A stretch of DNA of 64,000 bases from Lentisphaeria bacterium. GTDB lineage: Bacteria; Verrucomicrobiota; Lentisphaeria; Oligosphaerales; Oligosphaeraceae. How positions within the stretch are numbered: position 1 is the first letter of the stretch; every line of letters begins with the position of its first letter. A program made the translations under genes and the position numbers. Shown piece by piece: positions 52,501-58,715 of the stretch. A model generated the notes under the pieces. That model saw nothing but the letters and a program-made list of their open reading frames with translations. It ran no database searches and had not been told where the DNA came from. The stretch is taken from the NCBI GenBank assembly GCA_024405215.1, contig JAKSPB010000013.1, forward strand, positions 1 to 64,000. Reading direction: 5' to 3'.

Positions 52501-52801
52501 AGAGCGCTTCTATGATGCTCTTGTTTCTGCTGGCCTCAAACCTCAACCGCAATATCCTGTAGCCGGTCGTCGTCTGGACTTGGGTTTACTAGAAGGAGAC
52601 TTCAAGTTGGATGTCGAAGTAGATGGCGTCCAATATCACACCAACGCAAATGGAGAACGCAACACCAGCGATCTTTTCCGAGATTTGCAACTAGAAAGTC
52701 TGGGATGGCATGTTCAGCGGTTTTGGGTTTATGAGCTCAATAATAACATGGAGGCTTGCGTGGAAAAGGTGAAACGCATAATCCATGAGCATCACACTTA
52801 A
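49505..52801 (+). CDS. Island gene 5: UPF1-like SF1 helicase with C-terminal Vsr/MTES_1575-like endonuclease
   Basis: The 1098-residue protein starts after a good GGGAG ribosome site. The SF1 motifs are Walker A GPPGTGKS at 377-384, motif II VIIDEASQ (Asp729/Glu730), motif III VVIGDPNQFPP, motif V NTVNGFQGGERDLI and motif VI NVAVSRARACLLI, the UPF1/AAA_11-AAA_12 pattern. Between Walker A and motif II lies a long insertion (about 400-720). The last 100 residues are a Vsr-like endonuclease: GRRLDLGLL (Asp1025), VEVDGVQYH (Glu1038, Asp1040), and LESLGWHVQRFW. UPF1-like helicases act on DNA or RNA 5'-to-3'. This domain probably supplies the nuclease activity of the island. Confidence 0.88.
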   Translation: MKTPYHTYLSIWTLTSDGTNSVPIAHETLLASIAAKNQQDPPQEILDRLITEGLVENDVFGRYFLSAQGLAFWKLTPAEEQSNRPVVSTDAEWDDFRKYLAYYIDCITTQEKQAEYLFAEQQKKSFLQAHLPIGWLRLLGENDKREITITVSRSDASAKDFILGSKIDNEEIYIGYPLALLRTKRGALCYSPMALLPVTVTNSSYSTITMQLHYEDCELNQSWFEYNVPRERQRPLRNQLHPSNENSPYSGLFDLYRSLPFFESELGPSYSNIFDPNCLDISLPENNSQKACNAAILFVGKSLRYSKTLKSEMEYILKNATDEELDNTALAYVFRKHPLLDESSMQHYLPLPFIDSNHEQQLAVENALNYPLSKITGPPGTGKSQVAVNIIANLQYLGRSTLFTSKNRKAVLAIAERSAQVLGNDNVPLVNFCTGHDGNITNPWFKQNLEMTIADFKSKENLLDPTTICDVENACREWEDAEMYLSGRNELLRQTSRNTKSIASLTKRLCSLLHVKTDICLKALQINKLMKYGENISKTSFDDITWRHPVQKIIWHLYGKKLHEIALKNLKIEFPELFQRLHDHRQLRHVIFEALSLWRELQNELQKAEELKKNAKNAPDLSALVTEFGKTMADLHKAIKPALLFKRMQIVLEHADDIEFLKFLKSVMDIFKNMSYPTCMETLTDEQIETSKAGCKAFYALYPSWAVTLQSVSKASPCFPAIFDTVIIDEASQCDIPPIIPALYRARRLVVIGDPNQFPPVINLSPQRHDYLKKMRHKLNFINDQCFDYMDFNAYSCVTIPPTMLREHFRCDEDIIAYCNNEYYSKQLIVRTDRNRLNFPKNMGYHSGVEWYDVPNSQEAEIKLAVHHVEMLRQNGFEGSIGVITPFHEIVSRLKQALYQKLPEEDINTVNGFQGGERDLIIFVLAYTPNSPKGQQWYATAPENRYLFNVAVSRARACLLIIGDREYCRKSPCHHLQSLAELPHQRPANQFKPFDSIWEERFYDALVSAGLKPQPQYPVAGRRLDLGLLEGDFKLDVEVDGVQYHTNANGERNTSDLFRDLQLESLGWHVQRFWVYELNNNMEACVEKVKRIIHEHHT

Positions 52802-53115
52802 ATCATTACCCATTCAAAGGCTGCTGCATGCGCCTTCTCGTCCTGTGCCCAGAGCGCAAGCTACGGAAAAAAATAAGCTCTCTTCTTTCCATATTACTGC
52901 ACCTCAAAATCCAAATTATGAAGCGGGGCGCTTGCAGCGGGGCGGGGAATTTGGGAAGGCGATGGTTCTGCGGGACGGGAACCGCAATCGCCGACCCCAA
53001 ACAGCCCCCAAGCCCCTGCCAAATTCCCTATTTCTGTGAGTTTTGCAAAATAGTTTCACAGCCGTCCCATAATTTCCTGAACGGTACGATTTTCGAGCAC
53101 AATTGAGCACAAAGC
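52802..53115. other. Right-edge non-coding segment of the island with a flanking repeat
   Basis: This gap contains CAAAGGCTGCTGCATGCGCC at 52816, resembling half of the 41998 hairpin. It then has a hairpin GGCGATGGTTC ... GAACCGCAATCGCC (52957-52990). The stretch 52989-53034 is nearly the same as 42237-42287 at the left edge, ending with CTGCCAAATTCCCTATTTC. No gene is convincing. Confidence 0.6.
52989..53034 (+). repeat. Direct repeat matching the left-edge tandem unit
   Basis: CGCC(G)ACCCCAAACA then C-rich text and CCTGCCAAATTCCCTATTTC matches 42237-42287 in the same orientation with a few differences. The two copies bracket the five-gene island. Confidence 0.75.
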
Positions 53116-53142
53116 ATCCTGATTTTTCAGGATACCTTTTTT
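53116..53142 (+). terminator. Intrinsic terminator right of the island
   Basis: ATCCTGA and TCAGGAT pair around a TTTT loop, followed by ACCTTTTTTG. It lies 315 bases after the helicase stop and could terminate the island transcript. Confidence 0.65.
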
Positions 53143-53167
53143 GTGTGTAGATTTGTTTAAGCAGGAC

Positions 53168-53391
53168 TTAAGACAGCCAGTCAAAAGTGAGCTGACAGGC
53201 AGTCTCAGGGCTGCCCCTGATGACCCTCTTCTTCCGTTCCCTGACGGTATCGCAGCATTCAATGATGCTGCTCAGCCTGAAAAAGTTCCACAGAACGGCA
53301 CGAACCAAAGTGAAGAGCCTGCTGAACGGGTGCTTCCACTTGTTGTACCAGGCGACAAAGCGCAGCAGTAGATACGTCAGCAAGGCCGTCG
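53168..53391 (-). pseudogene. IS4-family transposase remnant (C-terminal part)
   Basis: Translating the minus strand gives TALLTYLLLRFVAWYNKWKH, then FSRLFTLVRAVLWNFFRL, ending FDWLS at 53168. This is the C-terminal pattern of IS4-type DDE transposases (from memory). Only about 75 residues remain, with no catalytic DDE positions and no complementary end sequence recognised, so it is an inert fragment. Its upstream end runs directly into the truncated surface-protein fragment, implying that the insertion or a later deletion removed the 5' part of that gene. Confidence 0.65.
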
Positions 53392-53677
53392 CAAGTCCTG
53401 ACGAAAGGCGCAGATGGAAGTTATTCCTGGCAGAATGGAGGAAGCCATGGATCCGACGTCCTGACGCTCCGGCTGGAGGAAGGCTGGAATCTGGTGGCCA
53501 TGCCAGGCAATGTGGTCCTTGACGAAAGCGAGGCGGCCATCCTTTTCAACGTGGAAATTTACACCTACGACAAGACGGAAAAGGTCTACCTGGCTTCAGA
53601 TGGCCTTGAACCTCTGGCCAGCTACTGGAATGCGCGCCCCCCAGCCCTGTACCATCCACTTCAAGACGGCAAAGTGA
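53389..53677 (+). pseudogene. Truncated, frameshifted copy of the surface-fibre C-terminal module
   Basis: The sequence encodes QVLTKGADGSYSWQ, LRLEEGWNLVAMPGN and ASDGLEPLASYW, closely matching the last 95 residues of the gene at 35062-37356. The frame is intact until about 53629, where one extra base shifts it. Correcting it restores MRAPQPCTIHFKTAK and a stop at 53677. The homologous 5' part of the gene is absent and is replaced by the transposase fragment. Confidence 0.85.
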
Positions 53678-53895
53678 ATATCCTCCGCTTGTAGGATATT
53701 TACCGTGTTTCAGCACTGGTAGTCTGTAACTTCGGACGACAGCCTTTTCCGGCCTGCTGCCGCGCATAGCCACTACAATAAGGAAGCTGGCCGGGGGAAA
53801 GGCCCAAGAAAGGGCGGGGTATAATAAATTCTTAGACGCTACAGACTACTCTATTATCCTTAACGGGACGGCAATGCCGCAGGTCCACAAACAGC
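53678..53895. other. Intergenic segment, no gene seen
   Basis: No gene, repeat or regulatory element is apparent between the pseudogene and the bidirectional terminator, apart from a modest AT-rich stretch near 53815-53860. Confidence 0.4.
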
Positions 53896-53932
53896 AAAAG
53901 GTCCGGCGATCAGAAGACCGCCGGACCTTTTC
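53896..53932. terminator. Bidirectional intrinsic terminator
   Basis: GGTCCGGCG and CGCCGGACC form a 9-bp stem with AAAA before and TTTT after. It is placed just past the minus-strand phosphoribosyltransferase stop and would end that transcript and any plus-strand one. Confidence 0.8.
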
Positions 53933-53948
53933 GTGGAATCGTTCGGGA

Positions 53949-54521
53949 CTAGAATTTTCCAGGGAGCGGGATGTTGTCTAATGCGACGAGCGGGATTCCC
54001 TGGCATTCCGTGCGCATGCCACCCTCGGTTAGTGCGCAAGCGATGACAGAGATTTTGACGTCAATCTTCTCTGCCAGCTTGAGGACTGCGGAGATGGTTC
54101 CGCCAGTGGAGACCACGTCATCCAGGAAACAGAGTTTCTTGCCTTGGAAAGCCAGGTATTTCTCCTTGCCAATCCAGAGCTCCTGCTTATTTTGAGTCGT
54201 AATGGACTTGACTTCGACTCCAACCGGGTCAATCATGAAGGACTTCTTGCTTTTCCTCAATTCCAGATAGGCATCATGTCCCATCAGGGTGCTCAAGGCC
54301 TGGCAGAGTCCGCAAGACTTTGTCTGGACGGTGAGGATTCCATCGAATTCGTAGTCCTTCAGGCGTTTGGCCAGTTCTTTCGCCGCTGCGTTGTTCCACG
54401 CAGTCTGGCCGGTCATGTCGAAGGAATAGATGTGGAATCCGTCACCGATGTCAAGAAGCGGGATGGTAACGGGAAAATCCGGTCCCAGGTGGACGGTATA
54501 AGTATCGTTCCAGGTAGCCAT
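53949..54521 (-). CDS. Purine-type phosphoribosyltransferase
   Basis: The 190-residue protein has the type I phosphoribosyltransferase plan: ILTVQTKSCGLCQALSTLMG, then AYLELRKSKKSFM, VEVKSITTQNKQELWIG and the PRPP-binding loop LCFLDDVVSTGGTISAV (about 130-146). It salvages a nucleobase with PRPP to the nucleotide; adenine or xanthine/guanine is most likely, and the sequence does not decide which. It starts five bases after the permease stop, so uptake and salvage are coupled. A bidirectional terminator follows. Confidence 0.85.
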   Translation of the reverse strand: MATWNDTYTVHLGPDFPVTIPLLDIGDGFHIYSFDMTGQTAWNNAAAKELAKRLKDYEFDGILTVQTKSCGLCQALSTLMGHDAYLELRKSKKSFMIDPVGVEVKSITTQNKQELWIGKEKYLAFQGKKLCFLDDVVSTGGTISAVLKLAEKIDVKISVIACALTEGGMRTECQGIPLVALDNIPLPGKF

Positions 54522-54526
54522 TGTGA

Positions 54527-55666
54527 TTAAAGACCGATGTACATTCCGAAGTATCTGACGAGGACGCCGGCGACCATGCCCAGGAAGGGGTTCTTGGACC
54601 AGGCAGTGATGGCGAGAGCGATGAAACCGCAGGCACGCTTGTCGTCGTTCAGGATTCCGGTCAAATTGGGAATAAAGGTATAGAGGATGCCAATGACGAA
54701 GAGGAAGCCCGCGATGCTCTGAGCGGGGAGGTACTTACCGATACGTCCCACCACGCCCATGAGGATGAGGATGGCGGTGGCGAACATGAAGCAGATTCCG
54801 CAGGCAACGGGCCAGGGGGCGGCGGCGGTGCCGGAGATGATGGCCTCGATGGGTGGGCCGCCGAAGAGGGAGCTGGGAACGTCAGCCAAGGAGTTGATGA
54901 TGGAGAGATGGTCGAAGTTCTGGGTCGTGCCGGCGATGTTGGCGGTGATTCCGCCGAAGGAGATGTTGGCGCCGATGTTCAGCATGACCAGGGAGAGGGT
55001 TCCCAGGACGACAGTCAGGTTCATGGTGGGTTTCACCATCTTGAAATCGCTCCAGTAGGCTTTCTTCCAGAAACGCCATTCGGTACTGACTTCCAGGTTT
55101 TCACGGCCTTCCTCGACCATGTTCGCAATGTCCACGCGACGTTTCTGCAGGAAGAGGAAATCCAAGGTGGAGACAACGACAGAGACGAAGATGACCCACA
55201 CCAGTTTGTTGGGGCTGTTGCGGAAGATTACCAGAGCCGCGATGGCAGAAACGAGGGAGACCAGGGAGATGCGCTTTTCCTGGCCATACATGCTCCAGGA
55301 AACATCGGCCAGAATCAGGCCTACGCCAGCCATCATGCCGCCGACAATCGCCGCACCTGCGAAATCCGCGATTTTTGTGACGCCGCCGCAGAGGCCGAGG
55401 ATGACCATCAGCAATGCAGCAAGGAGGATGCTGCTGACATTGTTGCGGAGGTTCTTCTTTACACTGGCGACGGTGATGGTTTCCGCTTGACCGGAAATCG
55501 GGGTGACCGATCCAGTGAAGAGGTTGCCGAATGCGCCGACCAAATAGGCAAATCCCGAGGGTTTCAGGGCGAAGCCACGAGACTGGGCATACAACAACTG
55601 GGGCACGCCGTTGATGATGACGGCGATGATAGCCAGAATAAATGCCGACATGTTCTCAAAAGACAT
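54527..55666 (-). CDS. NCS2-like nucleobase permease
   Basis: The 379-residue membrane protein has about ten hydrophobic segments. Early GVPQLLYAQSRGFALKPSGF and FTGSVTPISGQAETITVASV resemble the NCS2 purine/xanthine-uracil permease family. The downstream phosphoribosyltransferase (five-base gap) supports purine-base uptake. The family resemblance is moderate, and a SulP-type carrier is an alternative. A hairpin followed by a T-tract lies in its leader (see 55697). Confidence 0.7.
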   Translation of the reverse strand: MSFENMSAFILAIIAVIINGVPQLLYAQSRGFALKPSGFAYLVGAFGNLFTGSVTPISGQAETITVASVKKNLRNNVSSILLAALLMVILGLCGGVTKIADFAGAAIVGGMMAGVGLILADVSWSMYGQEKRISLVSLVSAIAALVIFRNSPNKLVWVIFVSVVVSTLDFLFLQKRRVDIANMVEEGRENLEVSTEWRFWKKAYWSDFKMVKPTMNLTVVLGTLSLVMLNIGANISFGGITANIAGTTQNFDHLSIINSLADVPSSLFGGPPIEAIISGTAAAPWPVACGICFMFATAILILMGVVGRIGKYLPAQSIAGFLFVIGILYTFIPNLTGILNDDKRACGFIALAITAWSKNPFLGMVAGVLVRYFGMYIGL

Positions 55667-55931
55667 GGGGAATCCTTAAGGGTGAAGGTTAAAATGAAAA
55701 AAAAATCCAGCGAATTCTGGATTTGCCGTTAATATACTCTGGTGAAACGTGCCTGTTCAGAACGGCGGGCTTTTTTTCCACGAGATACGCGGAAAGGCAC
55801 AGAAAAAATGTTGCCGCAAAAAAGGGCGATTTGCCGCCGAATGTTCCCTTGACCAGCGTAAATTTTTCCCCCTGCGGAGTATATTATGAAGTTTCCTGCA
55901 ACTTTTCCATCCCCGTTATCAAAAACTCCTT
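55667..55931. other. Divergent leader between the permease and galK
   Basis: This 265-base gap holds the promoter regions for the two divergent genes, the hairpin at 55697-55723, and a GCCTGTTC...GGGC stretch followed by TTTTTTT near 55750-55777. I could not recognise a known purine riboswitch core. Confidence 0.45.
55697..55723 (-). terminator. Attenuator-like hairpin in the permease leader
   Basis: On the minus strand AATCCAG-AATTCG-CTGGATT is followed by a run of T. It lies 31 bases upstream of the permease start and no minus-strand gene precedes it, so it would act in the mRNA leader, possibly as conditional termination. Confidence 0.5.
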
Positions 55932-57104
55932 ATGAACTCTGCCAATAACGATTTGGCGCTAATGGATTTAGCGCAGCGTTTCCAGTCCCGTTTCGATCGT
56001 CCTGCCACGGTTCTCTCCCGTGCGCCCGGCCGTCTGGAGATTCTGGGCAACCATACCGACTACAACCAGGGCACCGTGCTTTCCGTAGCCATCAACCGTT
56101 CCGCGCGCGTCGTGGCGGCCGCCAATCCCGACGCCCAGGACGGCATGGTCTGCCAGCTCTACGACATCAAGGGAAAGTCCGCCCGACGCTTCCGCCTGGA
56201 CGCACTGGACCGCAAACGCCCGCATGACTGGTCGAACTACATCAAGGGGATTGTCTGCGAGTTCAACGCGCTGGGCTACACCGTCCCCGCCTTCGACATG
56301 ATGGTGACCGGCGACGTGCCCCTTTCCGCCGGCATGAGCAGCTCCGCAGCACTGGAGATGGCGGTAGTCAAGGCTCTTGATGCGTTGGCGCAGAGCAACC
56401 TGGACTGGCTTACGCAGGCGAAGATCGGCCAGGGCAGCGAAAACCACTACGTCGGCGCCAACACGGGCCTGATGGACCAGCTAAGCTCCTTGAAAGGCAA
56501 GGAAGGCCAGTTGATCTATTCCGATTTCCGTTCCTACGAAGTGAAGAATGTGCCCATTCCCCAGGGAACCGCCTTCGTTGTCGCGAACTCTAATGTGAAG
56601 CACAACTTGACAAACGAGTACAACGAACGGCGCGAAGCCTGCGAAGAGGCAGCACGGATCCTAGGCGTTCCCGCCCTGCGTGACGTGACGCCGGCGCAGC
56701 TGGAGGCCGCCAAGGGAAAACTCAGCGACATCGTCTATCGCCGTGCCAAGCACGTCGTGGGCGAAATCGACCGCGTGGCACGTGGCTGCCAGGCCCTGGC
56801 CAACGGCGACGTGAAGGCCTTTGGAAATCTAATGAGCCTCTCCCATGATTCCAGCCGCTTCGATTTCGAGAACAGCTGCCCGGAACTGGACGCCCTGGTG
56901 GAAATCGGCCGCACCCTGCCCGGCCACCTGGGTGCGCGTCTCTCCGGCGGCGGCTTCGGCGGAATCACCGTCCATCTGGTCGAGGCGGATGCCGCCCAAA
57001 GCTACGGCGACGCCCTGGCGAAAGGCTATCTGAAACGCACGGGAGTCGCCGCACAGGTCATGATCTTGACTGCGGGAGACGGAGCCGAGCTCTTCCTGGC
57101 ATAG
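55932..57104 (+). CDS. galK: Galactokinase
   Basis: The 390-residue protein has the GHMP-kinase galactokinase signatures: SRAPGRLEILGNHTDYNQG (residues 29-47), the phosphate-binding VPLSAGMSSSAALEMAV (about 130-146), and C-terminal LGARLSGGGFGG. It phosphorylates galactose to galactose 1-phosphate, the entry to the Leloir pathway with galE (26578). galT is not in the window. It is divergent from the permease gene. Confidence 0.95.
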   Translation: MNSANNDLALMDLAQRFQSRFDRPATVLSRAPGRLEILGNHTDYNQGTVLSVAINRSARVVAAANPDAQDGMVCQLYDIKGKSARRFRLDALDRKRPHDWSNYIKGIVCEFNALGYTVPAFDMMVTGDVPLSAGMSSSAALEMAVVKALDALAQSNLDWLTQAKIGQGSENHYVGANTGLMDQLSSLKGKEGQLIYSDFRSYEVKNVPIPQGTAFVVANSNVKHNLTNEYNERREACEEAARILGVPALRDVTPAQLEAAKGKLSDIVYRRAKHVVGEIDRVARGCQALANGDVKAFGNLMSLSHDSSRFDFENSCPELDALVEIGRTLPGHLGARLSGGGFGGITVHLVEADAAQSYGDALAKGYLKRTGVAAQVMILTAGDGAELFLA

Positions 57105-57155
57105 AATACAATAAAAAGAATTTCCTGTCGTTCATTCATTTGTTAAGTTACAACC

Positions 57156-58679
57156 ATGTTCGAAAGCCTAACCGACAAACTCCATTCTGCATTCCGTAAA
57201 CTCACGGGAACCAGCCAGCTTTCCGAAAAGAACATCGCCGAGGCAATGGAGGAAGTGCGCACCGCGCTCCTTTCCGCCGATGTCAACTACGAGATTGCCG
57301 ACTCCTTCATCAAGGACGTGAGCAAGGAATGCCTGGGAACCGACGTCCTGAACAGCGTGACTCCCGGCCAGCAGGCCATCAAGGCCGTCTACGACAAGCT
57401 GGTGGCCCTCATGGGCGGCGAGGCCAGCGAGCTCTGCCTGAACGGCGCCACCCCCGGCGATCCCGTCATCCTGATGCTCTGCGGTCTGAACGGCAACGGC
57501 AAGACCACCACTGCGGCGAAACTGGCCAATTTCCTCCAGAAGAAGTACAAGAAGCGCACCCTGCTGGCCGCCTGCGACTTGACCCGTCCCGCAGCCATCG
57601 ACCAGCTGGAAGTCCTGGGACAGTCCCTCGCCATGCCGGTCTATACGGACCGCACAAGCAAGGACGTCGTGGCCGTGGCGCAGGCCGCCGTGCAGACAGC
57701 AAAGGCCAAGAACTGCCAGGTGGTCCTGCTGGATACAGCCGGCCGTCTGCAGATTGACGAACCCCTTGTCCAGGAGCTGGTCCGCGTCAAGGAAGCCGTC
57801 CATCCCCAGGAAATCCTCCTGGTGGCGGATGGCGCCCTCGGCCAGGAAGCGGTCTCCGTCGCCAGCCATTTTGACAAGGCCCTGGATGTCACGGGCATCA
57901 TTCTGACCAAGCTGGACGGCGACGCCCGCGGCGGCGCGGCGCTCTCCATGCGCCAGACCACTGGCAAGCCCATCAAGTTCATCACCACGGGCGAACAGCC
58001 CATGGACCTAGAGAGCTTCCACCCCGACCGCATGGCCTCCCGCATCCTGGGCATGGGTGACATCCTGACCCTGGTGGAACGGGCCCAGAACGAGTTCGAG
58101 GAAGCAGAGGCGAAGAAGCTCGAGGAGAAGGTCAAGAACGCCACCTTCGACTTTGACGACTTCCTGACCCAGATCGGTCGCATCAACAAGATGGGCGGCC
58201 TCATGTCCCTGCTGAAATTCCTGCCCGGCATGGGGAATCTGCCCGCCGACGTCATGGACGAGAAGACCTTCAAGCGCACCGAAGGCATGATCCGCTCCAT
58301 GACCCCCACCGAGCGCCGCCTGCCCGAGACCATCAACGCCAGCCGCCGTTCCCGCATTGCCAAAGGCTCCGGCTCCACTCCCCAGGAAGTCACCGAGCAG
58401 ATCAAGGTCTTCATGAACATGCGCGAAGTCATGGCCCGCATGAGCCAAGGCGGCGCGGCCTCCATGATGAGCACGCTTTTCGGCGGTGGCGGCGGCCTGG
58501 CCAACATGGCCAGCATGCTCCAGAACACCGCCAAGGCCGGCGGAATCGGAAAGGCAGCCGGATACGGCCAGAACGGCTTCTCCCAGGAAGACGCCGCCCG
58601 CCGCGCACGCGAACGCGCCAAGAAGGAAGCCAAGCGCAAGCAGGAAAAGGCCGCCCGCAAAAAGAACCGCAAGCACTGA
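57156..58679 (+). CDS. ffh: Signal recognition particle protein Ffh
   Basis: The 507-residue GTPase has the N-domain helical bundle (1-90), G1 LCGLNGNGKTTTAAKLANF (about 108-126), G3 VLLDTAGRLQID, G4-like ILTKLDGDARGG, and a methionine-rich M domain from about 320 (LPGMGNLPADVMDE, MRSM-type helices, FMNMREVMARM). The C-terminus is long and basic (KKEAKRKQEKAARKKNRKH). It binds SRP RNA and signal sequences for membrane targeting. The glycine-rich insert around GGGGGLANMAS is somewhat long but typical in this lineage. Confidence 0.97.
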   Translation: MFESLTDKLHSAFRKLTGTSQLSEKNIAEAMEEVRTALLSADVNYEIADSFIKDVSKECLGTDVLNSVTPGQQAIKAVYDKLVALMGGEASELCLNGATPGDPVILMLCGLNGNGKTTTAAKLANFLQKKYKKRTLLAACDLTRPAAIDQLEVLGQSLAMPVYTDRTSKDVVAVAQAAVQTAKAKNCQVVLLDTAGRLQIDEPLVQELVRVKEAVHPQEILLVADGALGQEAVSVASHFDKALDVTGIILTKLDGDARGGAALSMRQTTGKPIKFITTGEQPMDLESFHPDRMASRILGMGDILTLVERAQNEFEEAEAKKLEEKVKNATFDFDDFLTQIGRINKMGGLMSLLKFLPGMGNLPADVMDEKTFKRTEGMIRSMTPTERRLPETINASRRSRIAKGSGSTPQEVTEQIKVFMNMREVMARMSQGGAASMMSTLFGGGGGLANMASMLQNTAKAGGIGKAAGYGQNGFSQEDAARRARERAKKEAKRKQEKAARKKNRKH

Positions 58680-58715
58680 TTTTCTCAACCGCACTGCAAC
58701 CTCAAAGGGAGCGCC

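Noticed and set aside
55667-55931. A classical guanine/adenine riboswitch upstream of the permease
   Set aside because: I could not find the conserved three-way-junction core or its loop sequences on the minus strand.
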